Assembly: GCF_017303295.1 (NCBI RefSeq)
Contig: NZ_JAFKOK010000006.1
Location: 186,001-250,000, forward strand
DNA: 64,000 nucleotides
Origin: Rhodobacter sp. NTK016B
Lineage (GTDB): Bacteria > Pseudomonadota > Alphaproteobacteria > Rhodobacterales > Rhodobacteraceae
Direction: 5' to 3'
Positions 25,084-36,389 of this stretch are shown one piece after another. The stretch's first letter is position 1. Every line of letters begins with the position of its first letter. The translations under genes and the position numbers were made by a program. The notes below the pieces were generated by a model. That model was not told the origin of the DNA and made no database searches. It saw nothing but the letters and a program-made list of their open reading frames with translations.

Positions 25084-26739
25084 TCAGCGGCATTCGAAGC
25101 TGGTCGCGACAGCGGGATCGTCACCGACATAATGGGCGACCTGCGGATAGACGCAGAGCGGCCGGGTCCGTCCCGCATTCGCCGCCGATTCGGCATCGTC
25201 TTCGGGGAAGGCCGCGTCCAGCGTGCCGGGCGCCTCGCCCTCTTCGACCCAGGCCACCAGCGCGTCGAGCAGATCGAACTGGCTGGCCGAGTTGCCGCCC
25301 GGACCATGCGGCATGCCGGGCACCAGATAGAGGCGCAGGAAGTCGTCGGCCTCGGGGTTGTTGGCCTGCACACGCCCGACATAGTCGATCGTATCCTTGA
25401 CCGAAAACACCGAGTCCGCCGCGCCGTGGAAGATGATCAGCCGCCCGTTCTCGGCCTCGAAAGCGTCGAGCGAGGGGTCATCCACATTCGGCACCGCGAT
25501 CAGCGACATCGCGCTTTCGGGGAAATCGCCGGTCCGCGCGAAGATTGCCTGACTGCCCGCCTCGATGTCGAAATTGGCCATGAAATCCAGCAGATCCTGC
25601 GGCGAACCCCCCACATCGTTCGGTGGAGTCGAAAAGATCTGCGCCGTCGCGCCCGCCGCCATCGTGGCGATCAGCGGGTGGTGGTCCCATGGCGGGATCG
25701 GGCTTTCCAGATTCCAGAACCGCCAATTGCCCGAGGCAATGCCCGGATCCCAGTACCAGCTGTTGTAAAGCTGCTCGCCCTCGGCGCTGATCGGCCCGGC
25801 ATGTCTGGTCACCAGCACGTCAACCTGCTCGGCGCTCAGGCAGTCGCTGTTCTGCCCCTCGGCGCAGACCATGACCTGAGGGTCGAATTCCTGCTGGCAT
25901 TCCATCAGCGCGTTGACGACGCCGTCCTCCAGCCCGTCCAGCGCGTCGCAGGCATTCAGGATCGATTGCGCGACGACGGTCAGATCCTCGCGGCTGAAGG
26001 CGTCGGCCAGCGTGCCGCCCAGCGACAGGAAGATCTGGATGTCCAGCGCGCTCTGCAGACCGGTGCGCGGCAGGTTGAAACCGGGATACCCCGCCAGAAT
26101 GCCGTCGAAAGCACCGGGCATGCGCTCGGCCTGAACCAGACCGTGACGCCCGCCGTTCGAGCGGCCGTAGCCGTAGACGTGATGCGGGGCCTCGCCGTAA
26201 TAGGCTTCGGTCAGGGCCATCGCGGCGGGTTGCAGCGTCTCGACCGCGCCATAGCCATACATGCGCCGCGCCTCGAAATCGTGCCCGAACGCCGTGGCAC
26301 CCGCCAATCCCAGATCGGGCCGTCCCGCGCCGTCATGCCCGGCATCCGAGCTGACCACGGCAAAGCCGCGCCCCAGCGCCGAAACGCTGCCGGTTCCGGC
26401 GCCGCCGCCAAGGGCCGGGACGACCTCTCCATCTGCGCCGCCGTTGAACTGGTGCAGGAAGCGCCCGGACCAGTCATCGGGCAGGCGCAGCTCGAAGCGC
26501 AGCGCATAGGGCTGACCATCGGCGCCGGTGCGTTCGGCCATCACGCCGCGCAGGATGCAATGATCGGTGGGCGAATCCTCGCCCGCCGCGCTATAGCTGG
26601 CTTCGGTCAGCCGCACGCCGTCGACGGCAAGATCCATGGCAGCGGCGCAGCGCGCGTCGGCATCCATATCCTGTGCCTGAGCGGGCAGGGCTGCGAGCAT
26701 GGCAAGCGACGCCACCGCGATCCGTGTGAGTCTCGACAT
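25084..26739 (-). CDS. Secreted tannase/feruloyl-esterase-family hydrolase
   Basis: A 551-residue exported hydrolase with a signal peptide (1-22, cleavage after AQA). The alpha/beta-hydrolase nucleophile is Ser194 in GYGRSNGGRHG, the tannase-family GxSxGG. A catalytic Asp is likely in FHGAADSVFS and the His in VPGMPHGPGG. A large lid domain with cysteines follows the nucleophile, as in feruloyl esterase B. It would release phenolic or aliphatic esters outside the cell. The start at 26739 is preceded by GGGAGG. No neighbouring aromatic-degradation genes identify the ester. Confidence 0.85.
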   Translation of the reverse strand: MSRLTRIAVASLAMLAALPAQAQDMDADARCAAAMDLAVDGVRLTEASYSAAGEDSPTDHCILRGVMAERTGADGQPYALRFELRLPDDWSGRFLHQFNGGADGEVVPALGGGAGTGSVSALGRGFAVVSSDAGHDGAGRPDLGLAGATAFGHDFEARRMYGYGAVETLQPAAMALTEAYYGEAPHHVYGYGRSNGGRHGLVQAERMPGAFDGILAGYPGFNLPRTGLQSALDIQIFLSLGGTLADAFSREDLTVVAQSILNACDALDGLEDGVVNALMECQQEFDPQVMVCAEGQNSDCLSAEQVDVLVTRHAGPISAEGEQLYNSWYWDPGIASGNWRFWNLESPIPPWDHHPLIATMAAGATAQIFSTPPNDVGGSPQDLLDFMANFDIEAGSQAIFARTGDFPESAMSLIAVPNVDDPSLDAFEAENGRLIIFHGAADSVFSVKDTIDYVGRVQANNPEADDFLRLYLVPGMPHGPGGNSASQFDLLDALVAWVEEGEAPGTLDAAFPEDDAESAANAGRTRPLCVYPQVAHYVGDDPAVATSFECR

Positions 26740-26815
26740 CCATTCCTCCCTCTGGACAACGATCAACAGCGGGAGTGTTCACCAAAACCGTTGGCATGGC
26801 TACCCACAGCCGCGC

Positions 26816-27871
26816 TTACAGCGCCGGGATTTCCCAGACCTCTGCGGGCTCCATTGCGCGGAAGCGGGCGGGGTCGACCGCGTGGCGGTCCAGCACCTCG
26901 GCCAGCCGGTCCCGGGGTTCGTCGCGGGCCTCGTTCGTCAACTGGATCGTGCCCCAGTGATGGCCCACCGCATGAACCGCCCCCGAGGCGAGGAAGCCCT
27001 GCACCGCCTCGTCCGGGTCCTGATGCTGATCGGCCATGAACCAGCGCGGATCATAGGCGCCGATCGGCAGGATCGCCGCGCGGATCGGGCCGAAACGCTC
27101 GAGCCCCTGATAGGGGCGGCCCTGATCGAAGCCGGTATCGCCGATGAAATGCACGGCCCCGCCGGGCGCGGTCAGCATGAACGCCGCCCACAGCGCCATC
27201 GACCGGTCGGTCACGCCGCGCGCGCTCCAGTGATGGCAGGGCAGGCAATGCACGCCCAGCGGGCCGAACGTGGTCTCGTCCCCCCAATCCATCACCTCGC
27301 TCCGCAGCCCGGTTCCGGCGATGATCGTATCGTTGCCCAGGGGCGTGATGACATGCGGATCATGCGCCTCTTTCAGCCGGTGCAGCGTGGCGAGGTCGAG
27401 ATGATCGTAGTGGCAATGCGACAGCACGATCAGGTCGATGGGCGGAAGATCGGAAAAGGCGATGCCGGGCGCGATAACCCGTTTCGGCCCGGCAAAGGAT
27501 ACCGGCGAGACGCGGTCGGACCAGACCGGATCGGTCAGGATGTTCAGCCCCTGCATCTGGATCAGCAGTGTTGCGTGGCCGACCATGGTGATGGTCAGGT
27601 CCTGTACACGCTCAGCGGGCACGGCCGGGCGGATCATCGGGATCGAGTCGGGCCATTCGGCGGGTTTGGGGCCAAAACGCCAGCGCAACGCATCGGTAAG
27701 GCCCTTGGGGCTCGACCCGTCGGGATTGAAAAACCGCACGCCGTCGAAATGGTCGCTTTCGGGGCCGTCGTAATAGCGGTTGCGCCCCCGCCGGACGATT
27801 GTGGTCGCGCCCCCGGCGGCGGTGACGCCTGCAAGTCCGGCAGCGGTTCGAAGAAGGGTGCGGCGCTTCAT
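26816..27871 (-). CDS. Exported MBL-fold metallohydrolase (NAPE-PLD/UlaG-like)
   Basis: A 351-residue metallo-beta-lactamase-fold protein. An N-terminal MKRRTLLRTAAGLAG segment looks like a Tat or Sec signal or anchor. The metal motif HxHxDH is SHCHYDHLDL (His152, His154, Asp156, His157), with further ligands in PCHHWSAR and IGDTGFD. This layout is that of NAPE-type phospholipase D and related lactonases, which act on phospholipids or similar esters. The start at 27871 is chosen for the signal peptide; the frame is open 66 bases further upstream. Confidence 0.82.
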   Translation of the reverse strand: MKRRTLLRTAAGLAGVTAAGGATTIVRRGRNRYYDGPESDHFDGVRFFNPDGSSPKGLTDALRWRFGPKPAEWPDSIPMIRPAVPAERVQDLTITMVGHATLLIQMQGLNILTDPVWSDRVSPVSFAGPKRVIAPGIAFSDLPPIDLIVLSHCHYDHLDLATLHRLKEAHDPHVITPLGNDTIIAGTGLRSEVMDWGDETTFGPLGVHCLPCHHWSARGVTDRSMALWAAFMLTAPGGAVHFIGDTGFDQGRPYQGLERFGPIRAAILPIGAYDPRWFMADQHQDPDEAVQGFLASGAVHAVGHHWGTIQLTNEARDEPRDRLAEVLDRHAVDPARFRAMEPAEVWEIPAL

Positions 27872-27973
27872 CTGGATCCCGTATGGCAAGGGAAGGGCGG
27901 GCGCGCCTGCGGCCCGCCTGTCAGACAGATAGCGCACCCCGAAGCGCGAACCAGCCTTTCTTTCTTGGCGCTC

Positions 27974-28522
27974 TTACCGGCCCTGAGACAAGGCAGGATA
28001 GGCGCGGCGCACGGTTCGGGTGATGGCGATCACCACCGCGATCTTGACCAGATCGCCGGGAATGAAGCCGATCGAGCCGACAAGCGCTTGCCACAGGCTG
28101 AGCCCCGCAACCGCCGAGATCCACGGCACACCGATCAGATAGACCAGTCCGATGCCGAAGATCACCAGAATCGCCACCTCGCCCGGCAGTCCGGGATTGA
28201 AGCGCGCGCGCTGATAGGCCCAGCCGATGGCAAAAGCCGCAAGCGGCCATGCCAGCACGAACCCGCCAGAGGCGCCCAGCAGAACGCCCATGCCGCCCCG
28301 CCCGCCGGCCAGAAGCGGCATACCCACGGCGACCAGCACATAGAACAGCGCCAGCGCCAGCCCGCCGCGTTTCGCGCCGACCAGCGCCCCGGCCAGCATC
28401 GGGCCCATGCTTTGCGCGGTGATGGCGACACCGACGGCGGGCAGGGTGAGCGGCGGGAAAAGACCCAGCGCGGCGGTCAGCGCGGCGAACAGCGCGATAT
28501 GGACGATCTCACGGGTGGTCAT
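27974..28522 (-). CDS. bioY: Biotin transporter substrate-binding membrane subunit BioY
   Basis: A 182-residue S component of an ECF transporter, with six membrane helices and the BioY pattern (LPAVGVAITAQSMGPMLAGALVG; RGGMGVLLGASGGFVLAWPLAA). It captures biotin in the membrane. Its start overlaps the stop of bioN by four bases. It is the last gene of the bioM-bioN-bioY operon on the minus strand, the complete alphaproteobacterial biotin uptake system. Confidence 0.95.
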   Translation of the reverse strand: MTTREIVHIALFAALTAALGLFPPLTLPAVGVAITAQSMGPMLAGALVGAKRGGLALALFYVLVAVGMPLLAGGRGGMGVLLGASGGFVLAWPLAAFAIGWAYQRARFNPGLPGEVAILVIFGIGLVYLIGVPWISAVAGLSLWQALVGSIGFIPGDLVKIAVVIAITRTVRRAYPALSQGR

Positions 28523-29157
28523 GGTCGGGTCTCTCCTGTCGAGCGGGACGTCTCATTGCCGGGGTCATAGCCGCGCGCTTCGATCGCGTCGGCGATATCA
28601 TCGGCCATCTTCAGCAGGCGCACGATGACCGGAACGGCGGTGGCGATCACGCTGCGTTCCAACCCTCGGGCGCGCTGGGCCTCGCGCACCTCGGCGGTGA
28701 TCGAGCCCAGAACGGGGATGAAGCGCAAGGCAAGCGACAGTGCAAGGCTGACCTTGGCCGGGTTCACCCTGAGCGGACGCAGCCAGAACAGCGCCCGCTC
28801 CAGCGCGGCGATCATGTCCGAGGCCCGCGTCGTCAGCGTCACCAGCGACGCGAACAGCAGCAGGGCCGCCAGCCGCAACGCCACCATCAGCGCCGACAGC
28901 GCGTCGAACAGCCACCATTGTGCGCCCGCGACGATGGCAAGGATCAGCAGCATGGGCCGAAGAATGCCCCAGATCACCCGCCAGCCCAGACCCGAGCCCA
29001 GATAAAGCGCGATCACGGCGACAAAGGTAATCGCCGCCAGATCCAGCAGGGGCACAGCCAGCAAAAGCGTGCCCAGAGCGGCCAGCGCCAACAGCTTGAT
29101 ACCGGGCGGTAAGCGCCACAACAGGCCGGTGCCGGGGAGGTAATCCGACAGGATCAC
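28519..29157 (-). CDS. bioN: Biotin ECF transporter transmembrane protein BioN
   Basis: A 212-residue T component with about five helices and the two cytoplasmic Ala-Arg-Gly signatures typical of EcfT proteins (EAQRARGLE and [10 protein letters not shown]), which couple the ATPase to BioY. It starts with GTG at 29157, overlapping the bioM stop by four bases, and in turn overlaps bioY. Confidence 0.93.
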   Translation of the reverse strand: MILSDYLPGTGLLWRLPPGIKLLALAALGTLLLAVPLLDLAAITFVAVIALYLGSGLGWRVIWGILRPMLLILAIVAGAQWWLFDALSALMVALRLAALLLFASLVTLTTRASDMIAALERALFWLRPLRVNPAKVSLALSLALRFIPVLGSITAEVREAQRARGLERSVIATAVPVIVRLLKMADDIADAIEARGYDPGNETSRSTGETRP

Positions 29158-29828
29158 GCCATGCGCCTTTCATAGAAATCGATCGCCGGACCGGGCCGGT
29201 CGTCTGCGACGATGCGGCCTTCGTCCAGCACAATGACGCGGTCGAAATCGCGCAGCAATTCCAGATCGTGCGAGATCATCACCACGTTCTGCGGCAGCTC
29301 GGCGATGGCGCGGGCGACCCGGCGCTTGTTGCGCAGGTCCAACAGCGTGGTGGGTTCGTCAAACACGATATGCGCGGGCTCCATCGCCATCACACCGGCA
29401 ATCGCCAGAAGCTGTTTCTGCCCGCCCGACAGCAGATGCGCGGGATGCTCGCGAAGCTCGGTCAGGTCGTAACGCGCCAGCGCCGCATCGACCCGCGCGC
29501 GGATCTCGTCGCGCGGCAGGCGCAGGTTCTTCAGTCCGAAGGCGAGGTCTTCCTCGACCACGGGAAAGACGATCTGGTTGTCGGGGTTCTGAAACACGAA
29601 GCCCACGCGGCGGCGCACTGCCTTGCCGTCGCTGCGGGTGTCGAGGCCGTCGATCAGAACCTGTCCGGCGCTGGGCAGCTGCAACCCGTTGAGCAGCCGC
29701 GCGAACGAGGATTTGCCGGAACCGTTGCCGCCGATCACCGCGACGCGCCGTTCTTCCAGCCGCAGGGACAAGTCGCGCAGGACCACGCGCTCGCCATAGC
29801 GATGGGTGACATCGCGCAGTTCGATCAT
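29154..29828 (-). CDS. bioM: Biotin ECF transporter ATPase BioM
   Basis: A 224-residue ABC ATPase powering BioN/BioY. Walker A GGNGSGKS lies at 33-40, the signature is LSGGQKQ, and Walker B is HIVFDEPT. I start it at ATG 29828 ([12 protein letters not shown]), the usual ABC beginning; a 20-residue frame extension has no similarity. The leader at 29829-29950 shows no clear BioR-type palindrome (TTATMKATAA), so the way biotin controls this operon is not visible. Confidence 0.93.
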   Translation of the reverse strand: MIELRDVTHRYGERVVLRDLSLRLEERRVAVIGGNGSGKSSFARLLNGLQLPSAGQVLIDGLDTRSDGKAVRRRVGFVFQNPDNQIVFPVVEEDLAFGLKNLRLPRDEIRARVDAALARYDLTELREHPAHLLSGGQKQLLAIAGVMAMEPAHIVFDEPTTLLDLRNKRRVARAIAELPQNVVMISHDLELLRDFDRVIVLDEGRIVADDRPGPAIDFYERRMA

Positions 29829-29950
29829 CGCGCGGCTCTTTCCGCCTGCATTCGCCGGTCCATCCCTCGCCCCGAGCGCGTCAACCATGCCGCGCGCCCC
29901 TGCACTGCCCCGAAGTCAGGCGTTTTGCAAGCGTCGGGCGGTGGCGCGGC

Positions 29951-30952
29951 TCAGCCGATCCAAAGCGCGGCGCCCAGCCCCAGCGCGGCGATCATCGCGA
30001 AAGCCGCACCGCTTTGCACCAGCGGGGCCAGCCCCAGCGCGCGCAGGCGGGCGAAGCGGGTGTTCAGCCCCAGCCCGGCCAGCGCCGCAGCCAGCAAGAC
30101 CGGCGTGATCTGCGCCGAGGCCATGCGCAGCGGCTCGGCCAGCATCCCGAGCGTGTTCAGCACCACCAGCGCCATGAAAACCCAAAGGAAACCCGGCACG
30201 CCCGCGCCCTGTCCGCGCGCTTCGCCGCGATGGCCGCGCGCCAGCACCGCGACGACGCCCGCCAGCATCAGTACCCGGCCCAGTTTCATCGCCAGCGCCG
30301 CCTGCCCCGAAACCTCGCCCCCCGCGAATCCAGCGCCGACCGCCTGCGCCACCTCGTGCAGCGACAGACCGGCCCACAGCCCGGATTGGACCGGCGTCAG
30401 GCCCAGAAGGCCCGAGGCCAGCGGCACTGCGAACAGCCCGATCGTGCCCCACAGGGTGATCGTCGCCACGGCATAGCTGACGACCTCGTCACGGGCGCGG
30501 ATCACGCCGTTCGCCCCGGCAATGGCCGAGGCTCCGCAGACCGCGCTGCCTGTGGCGATCAGCAGCGACAGATCGGGCGCAACGCCCAGACGTCGCCCGA
30601 CTGCGTGGCTGACGGGAAGGGTGATCGCCACGGCCGCCAGCACCGCCAGTCCACCGCCGATCCCGAAGGCGCCCAGATCGCCCAGCGTGATCTGGGCGCC
30701 CAGCAGGGCCACGGCGGCGCGCATCAACCCCTTGCCCGCAAAGGCGATACCGGGCTGCGCGGCCTCGGCAGGCGCGCGCAGATTGCTCAACGCCATGCCC
30801 AGAAGGATCGCCACGATGACCGGGCTCAGCGCGTTCAGCCCCGGCAGCAGGCGCAGCACGAAGGCGAGGGCCGTCACCCCGGCCACCAGGACCAGTCCGG
30901 GCAACAGGGGGATCAGGCTTTTGCGGGTGGCGAGCGGAAGGGTGGCGATCAT
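29951..30952 (-). CDS. yeiH: YeiH-family putative sulfate exporter
   Basis: A 333-residue protein with about ten helices, of the UPF0324/YeiH family, with the characteristic SAVCGASAIAGANGVIRA and LWAGLSLHEVAQAVGAGF segments. It has been suggested to export sulfate or related anions, without firm proof. The start at 30952 (MIATLPLATRKSL) has GGAG upstream; an extension to 31036 would reach into the shared promoter. It is divergent from a LysR regulator, the same pairing as yeiH and yeiE in enterobacteria. Confidence 0.87.
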   Translation of the reverse strand: MIATLPLATRKSLIPLLPGLVLVAGVTALAFVLRLLPGLNALSPVIVAILLGMALSNLRAPAEAAQPGIAFAGKGLMRAAVALLGAQITLGDLGAFGIGGGLAVLAAVAITLPVSHAVGRRLGVAPDLSLLIATGSAVCGASAIAGANGVIRARDEVVSYAVATITLWGTIGLFAVPLASGLLGLTPVQSGLWAGLSLHEVAQAVGAGFAGGEVSGQAALAMKLGRVLMLAGVVAVLARGHRGEARGQGAGVPGFLWVFMALVVLNTLGMLAEPLRMASAQITPVLLAAALAGLGLNTRFARLRALGLAPLVQSGAAFAMIAALGLGAALWIG

Positions 30953-31013
30953 CGGGACTCCGTGGCCCGGGGCGTGGCGGGCGATGAAGGGAGGATAGCG
31001 CGCGGCGAAAAAC

Positions 31014-31040
31014 CATTCCAACCGAATGTTTTTCATGAAA
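31014..31040. promoter_or_regulatory. Adjacent palindromes in the yeiH/LysR divergent promoter region
   Basis: CATTC-N5-GAATG (31014-31028) is followed directly by the ten-base palindrome TTTCATGAAA (31031-31040), 31 bases before the LysR start codon. LysR-type regulators usually bind such dyads between divergent genes. The symmetry is seen directly; the binding is inferred. Confidence 0.45.
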
Positions 31041-31071
31041 TGATCGCGGTAACTGATTGAAAGGGCCGCTT

Positions 31072-31947
31072 ATGACGCTGGAGCAATTGCGCATCTTCCT
31101 TGCCGTGGCGCGGCTCGAGCATGTCACCCGTGCCGCCAAGCAGCTCAATCTGACGCAATCGGCGGTCAGCGCGGCGCTGTCGGCTCTGGAAACGCAGCAT
31201 GGCGTTCCGCTTTTCGACCGGGTCGGACGCGGTATCGCGCTGAACGAGGCCGGGCGCGGATTTCTGCCCCGCGCCGAAGAGGTGATGCGCCGGGTCGAGG
31301 ACGCAGCGCGCTGGCTGGCCGATCTGCGCGGGGGCGAGACCGGCAGCCTGCGTCTGCAGGCCAGCCAGACCGTCGCCAGCTATGTGCTGCCGCGCCACCT
31401 GATGCGATTTCGCGCGCGTCATCCCGGCATTGCGCTGAGCTTCCGGCAGGGCAACACTGCACAGGTCCTGGCCGCCTTGCGCGCGGGCGAGGCGGATCTG
31501 GGGCTGGTCGAGGGTCGGATCGACGGCGCCGATTTCGAGACCGAGATGATCGGCGGCGACCGGCTGGTCCTGCTGACCGCGCCCGACCATGCGTGGCAAC
31601 GCGCGTCGGGTCTGACGGCGGCGGAGCTTGCGCGGGGCGACTGGGTGCTGCGAGAGCCGGGTTCGGGCACCCGCGCTCAGTTCGATGAGGCCATGCAGGA
31701 TCAGGGCATCGCGCCGATCCGCCCGGTGCTGGAACTGCCGTCGAACGAGGCCTGCATCGCCGCCGTTGAAACCGGCCATGGGGCAACCGTGCTGTCAGCG
31801 CTCGCGGCCGCGCCGCATCTGGATCGCGGCCATATCCGTGCCGCGCCCTTCGCTTTTCCCGAGCGGCTGTTCCACGCCGTGCGCCATCGGGCCCGCCATC
31901 AAAGCCGCGCCGCCGGCCTGTTTCTGGACCTGCTGCACGAAAGGTGA
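31072..31947 (+). CDS. LysR-type transcriptional regulator (YeiE-like)
   Basis: A 291-residue LysR regulator. The winged helix-turn-helix (MTLEQLRIFLAVARLEHVTRAAKQLNLTQSAVSAALSALE) covers residues 1-60, followed by the LysR substrate domain. In enterobacteria the regulator next to yeiH is YeiE, reported in sulfite tolerance; gene order supports the same pairing here. The start at 31072 fits the standard N-terminus. A hairpin terminator follows its stop. Confidence 0.88.
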   Translation: MTLEQLRIFLAVARLEHVTRAAKQLNLTQSAVSAALSALETQHGVPLFDRVGRGIALNEAGRGFLPRAEEVMRRVEDAARWLADLRGGETGSLRLQASQTVASYVLPRHLMRFRARHPGIALSFRQGNTAQVLAALRAGEADLGLVEGRIDGADFETEMIGGDRLVLLTAPDHAWQRASGLTAAELARGDWVLREPGSGTRAQFDEAMQDQGIAPIRPVLELPSNEACIAAVETGHGATVLSALAAAPHLDRGHIRAAPFAFPERLFHAVRHRARHQSRAAGLFLDLLHER

Positions 31948-31960
31948 ATGGCGCAAAGAA

Positions 31961-31991
31961 AAAGCGGCGCGAGAGACCACGCCGCTTTCGG
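31961..31991. terminator. Terminator hairpin between LysR and gyrB
   Basis: Stem AAAGCGGCG / CGCCGCTTT with a ten-base loop (31961-31988), between convergent genes. AAAGAAAA precedes it, giving a T run on the minus strand for gyrB, while the plus-strand tail is short. It most likely ends gyrB. Confidence 0.7.
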
Positions 31992-32011
31992 ATTGTTCGT
32001 GGTCCTGGCGA

Positions 32012-34549
<2,538 letters not shown>

Positions 34550-34936
34550 CTATCCGCGCCCAAGACGGGCGATTGCCACCGGCACCCCGCCCTCGCCGCG
34601 CCATTCCACCACCAGCGCACCGTCCGTGCCGAGGCGCAGAAACACCCCCAGCCCGTCGATGCAATGGTCCTGTCCGGTGACGATCTCTTCGTGCCCGACG
34701 GCGGTGAAAAAGCTGAAGGTTTCAAGCCCGGTCTGGAAGCGCCAGCGCGCGGTGCACGGAGCGTCGCCGGGATAGAACGCAACCCCGCTGTCCGACCCCA
34801 GATCGATATCCACGCGCCATGCCGACCCGCCCCGTTGTGATCCCTCTCCACTCCATTGGCCCTGAAGCTCGGCCGGAACGGTCTGTGCGGTCAGGGGGCT
34901 GGCGGCGAGACACAGCAGGGCAAGGAAAGCACGCAT
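34550..34936 (-). CDS. Small secreted protein of unknown function
   Basis: A 128-residue protein with a signal peptide (1-18, cleavage near LTAQT) and a mature beta-rich domain (LQGQWSGEGSQRGGSAWRV; APCTARWRFQTG; DHCIDGLGVFLRLG) that looks lipocalin-like. Two cysteines could form a disulfide. I do not recognise a named family. It lies between gyrB and the DUF6958 gene on the same strand. Confidence 0.72.
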   Translation of the reverse strand: MRAFLALLCLAASPLTAQTVPAELQGQWSGEGSQRGGSAWRVDIDLGSDSGVAFYPGDAPCTARWRFQTGLETFSFFTAVGHEEIVTGQDHCIDGLGVFLRLGTDGALVVEWRGEGGVPVAIARLGRG

Positions 34937-34996
34937 CGGCAGGCTCCGGCAAAAGCGGGGTTCAAGAGCCGATGCTGAACCCGTGCCCCGGTGCCG

Positions 34997-35287
34997 TCAA
35001 GCGCGCCACAGCCGGACCGGGGATTTCGGTGCCCGTGTGATCACGCCCTTCGCCTCAAGGTCGAGCTGCACGCATTTCATCCACCAGCCGACCTTGTCGC
35101 CGCCGGGAAACAGATCCTCGGGCAGATGCGCGACCATCGCCGCCTGTGCCTCGCGCGGCATCATTCCCGGCGCTTCGCCCGGCAGGACGGCCATCAACGC
35201 CGCGCGCGCGGCTTCGTATTTCGCCCGGTCCACGCGCGTGGTGCGGCCCGGGGAATTGACGTTCTCGACCTCGATCTTCTCGCTCAT
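34997..35287 (-). CDS. DUF6958-type small protein
   Basis: A 96-residue soluble protein with the pattern MSEKIEVENVNSPGRTTRV...AAMVAHLPEDLFPGGDKVGWWMK, which I associate with the DUF6958 family of Rhodobacterales and some pathogens. The function is unknown. Helical segments around PREAQAAMVAHLP followed by VGWWMKCVQLDLEAKGV suggest a winged-helix-like fold. Its start overlaps the stop of the GFA-like gene by four bases, so the two are cotranscribed. Confidence 0.72.
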   Translation of the reverse strand: MSEKIEVENVNSPGRTTRVDRAKYEAARAALMAVLPGEAPGMMPREAQAAMVAHLPEDLFPGGDKVGWWMKCVQLDLEAKGVITRAPKSPVRLWRA

Positions 35288-35823
35288 CCTGCATCCTCCA
35301 GCGGTGGCATCGGTTCCAGAGGGAAGCGCCGGAAGCCGGTCGCCGCCCAGGACAAAAGGAGTTTTCCCATGAAACGCGCCGTCTGCCGTTTCGCGCCTGG
35401 AACATCGTCATCGGGCCACGGACCCTCGACATCCATCAGCATCGTTCGCAATCCGGGCGGCGGCGGATCGTCAAAGCGCACGGCATAGAGCGACAGCCAG
35501 TGCCCGCCGGGAAAGTTCAGATAGAGCGGGCTGTTGCAACACCGGGCCACCACACGACGCGATCCTTTGGGCCGGCGCGATCCTTTGGGACTGAGCCGGT
35601 GTTCGCGCAGATGACCCGCGCCACGAAGAACCTTCACCCGGTCCTTGCGCCACATCACATAGGGCGTACCGCCATAGGCATCCACGACCGGCGCCGCGCC
35701 GGGACGCGCGGTCAGCTCCGCCGCCGCTCTCCGGCAGGACGTGCAATGACAGGTCGCGGTCATGATCGGCGCGCCGGTCAGTTCCAGCGCCGTGTCGCCG
35801 CAACGGCAGGTGATCGTGCTCAT
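35284..35823 (-). CDS. GFA-like (DUF6151) zinc-ribbon protein
   Basis: A 179-residue protein related to glutathione-dependent formaldehyde-activating (GFA) proteins. Zinc-binding cysteines are seen in CRCGD, ATCHCTSCRR and VARCCN. The family's enzymatic role is doubtful. A perfect in-frame repeat, PKGSRR-PKGSRR, comes from an 18-base duplication (35561-35589) in the middle of the domain, which may make the loop longer than in relatives. The start overlaps a possible 41-codon upstream ORF. Confidence 0.78.
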   Translation of the reverse strand: MSTITCRCGDTALELTGAPIMTATCHCTSCRRAAAELTARPGAAPVVDAYGGTPYVMWRKDRVKVLRGAGHLREHRLSPKGSRRPKGSRRVVARCCNSPLYLNFPGGHWLSLYAVRFDDPPPPGLRTMLMDVEGPWPDDDVPGAKRQTARFMGKLLLSWAATGFRRFPLEPMPPLEDAG

Positions 35824-35945
35824 GTCTCTCTCCCGAAGATCAGCGTGACATAGCGTGCCAGATGGTCGATCGACTCGCGCGCCGCTTCAAGGAAGCGCAG
35901 ACGCGCGGCGCTACGCTCGGGCGAGTGTCTGGTGGACCGAGGCAT
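35820..35945 (-). CDS. Possible 41-residue small protein upstream of the GFA-like gene
   Basis: An ATG-started frame of 41 codons whose TGA overlaps the ATG of the GFA-like gene (ATGA). The product begins MPRSTRHSPERSAARL and ends in a plausible amphipathic helix, FLEAARESIDHLARY, then VTLIFGRET. Codon choice in the second half is like that of neighbouring genes. There is no strong ribosome site. It may be a real coupled small gene, or the last piece of a decayed regulator. Confidence 0.35.
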   Translation of the reverse strand: MPRSTRHSPERSAARLRFLEAARESIDHLARYVTLIFGRET

Positions 35946-35972
35946 CAACAAACCATGCCGCCCGGTCGGCAT

Positions 35973-36389
35973 TCAGGCAAGCGCCCCCTCGGAATCGAGC
36001 GCCCAGAACGGGTTATGCGCCACTTCCCAGACATGCCCGTCCGGATCGGTGTAATACCCGGAATACCCGCCCCAGAACACCGCTTCGGGCGCCTTCAGCG
36101 GTGTCGCGCCGGAATCCAGCGCCAGAGCATAAGCAGCATCCACGGCGTCGCGGCTGTCGAAATTCTGCGCCAAAGTCATCGCTCCGGTCCCCAGCGCGGC
36201 GCCCGGGCGCCCCTGATCTTTGGCCAGCGGGTCCAGCCCGAACAGCCCCATTTTCATGCCGCCCAGATCGTAGAACACCACACCCGGCGCAGTTTCCTCG
36301 GGCACCCAGCCCAGGGCGGCATAAAAGGCCTTGGCGCGGTCCAGATCGGCCACGCCCAGCGTGACAAGGGTGATGCGTTGCGCCTTCAT
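35973..36389 (-). CDS. VOC-superfamily (glyoxalase-like) protein
   Basis: A 138-residue protein with two beta-alpha-beta-beta-beta units of the vicinal oxygen chelate fold: ITLVTLGVADLDRAKAFYAALGW at the N-terminus and YSGYYTDPDGHVWEVAHNP at the C-terminus. The C-terminal Glu in WEVAHNP is a likely metal ligand, but the N-terminal histidine of true glyoxalase I is not present. The activity is therefore open. Its start overlaps the recF stop by four bases. Confidence 0.82.
   Translation of the reverse strand: MKAQRITLVTLGVADLDRAKAFYAALGWVPEETAPGVVFYDLGGMKMGLFGLDPLAKDQGRPGAALGTGAMTLAQNFDSRDAVDAAYALALDSGATPLKAPEAVFWGGYSGYYTDPDGHVWEVAHNPFWALDSEGALA

Noticed and set aside
25132-28570. Long plus-strand open frames (over 600 codons each) across the tannase, MBL and bioY genes
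   Set aside because: Antisense to genes with clear catalytic or transporter motifs; no recognisable protein features in the plus-strand translations.
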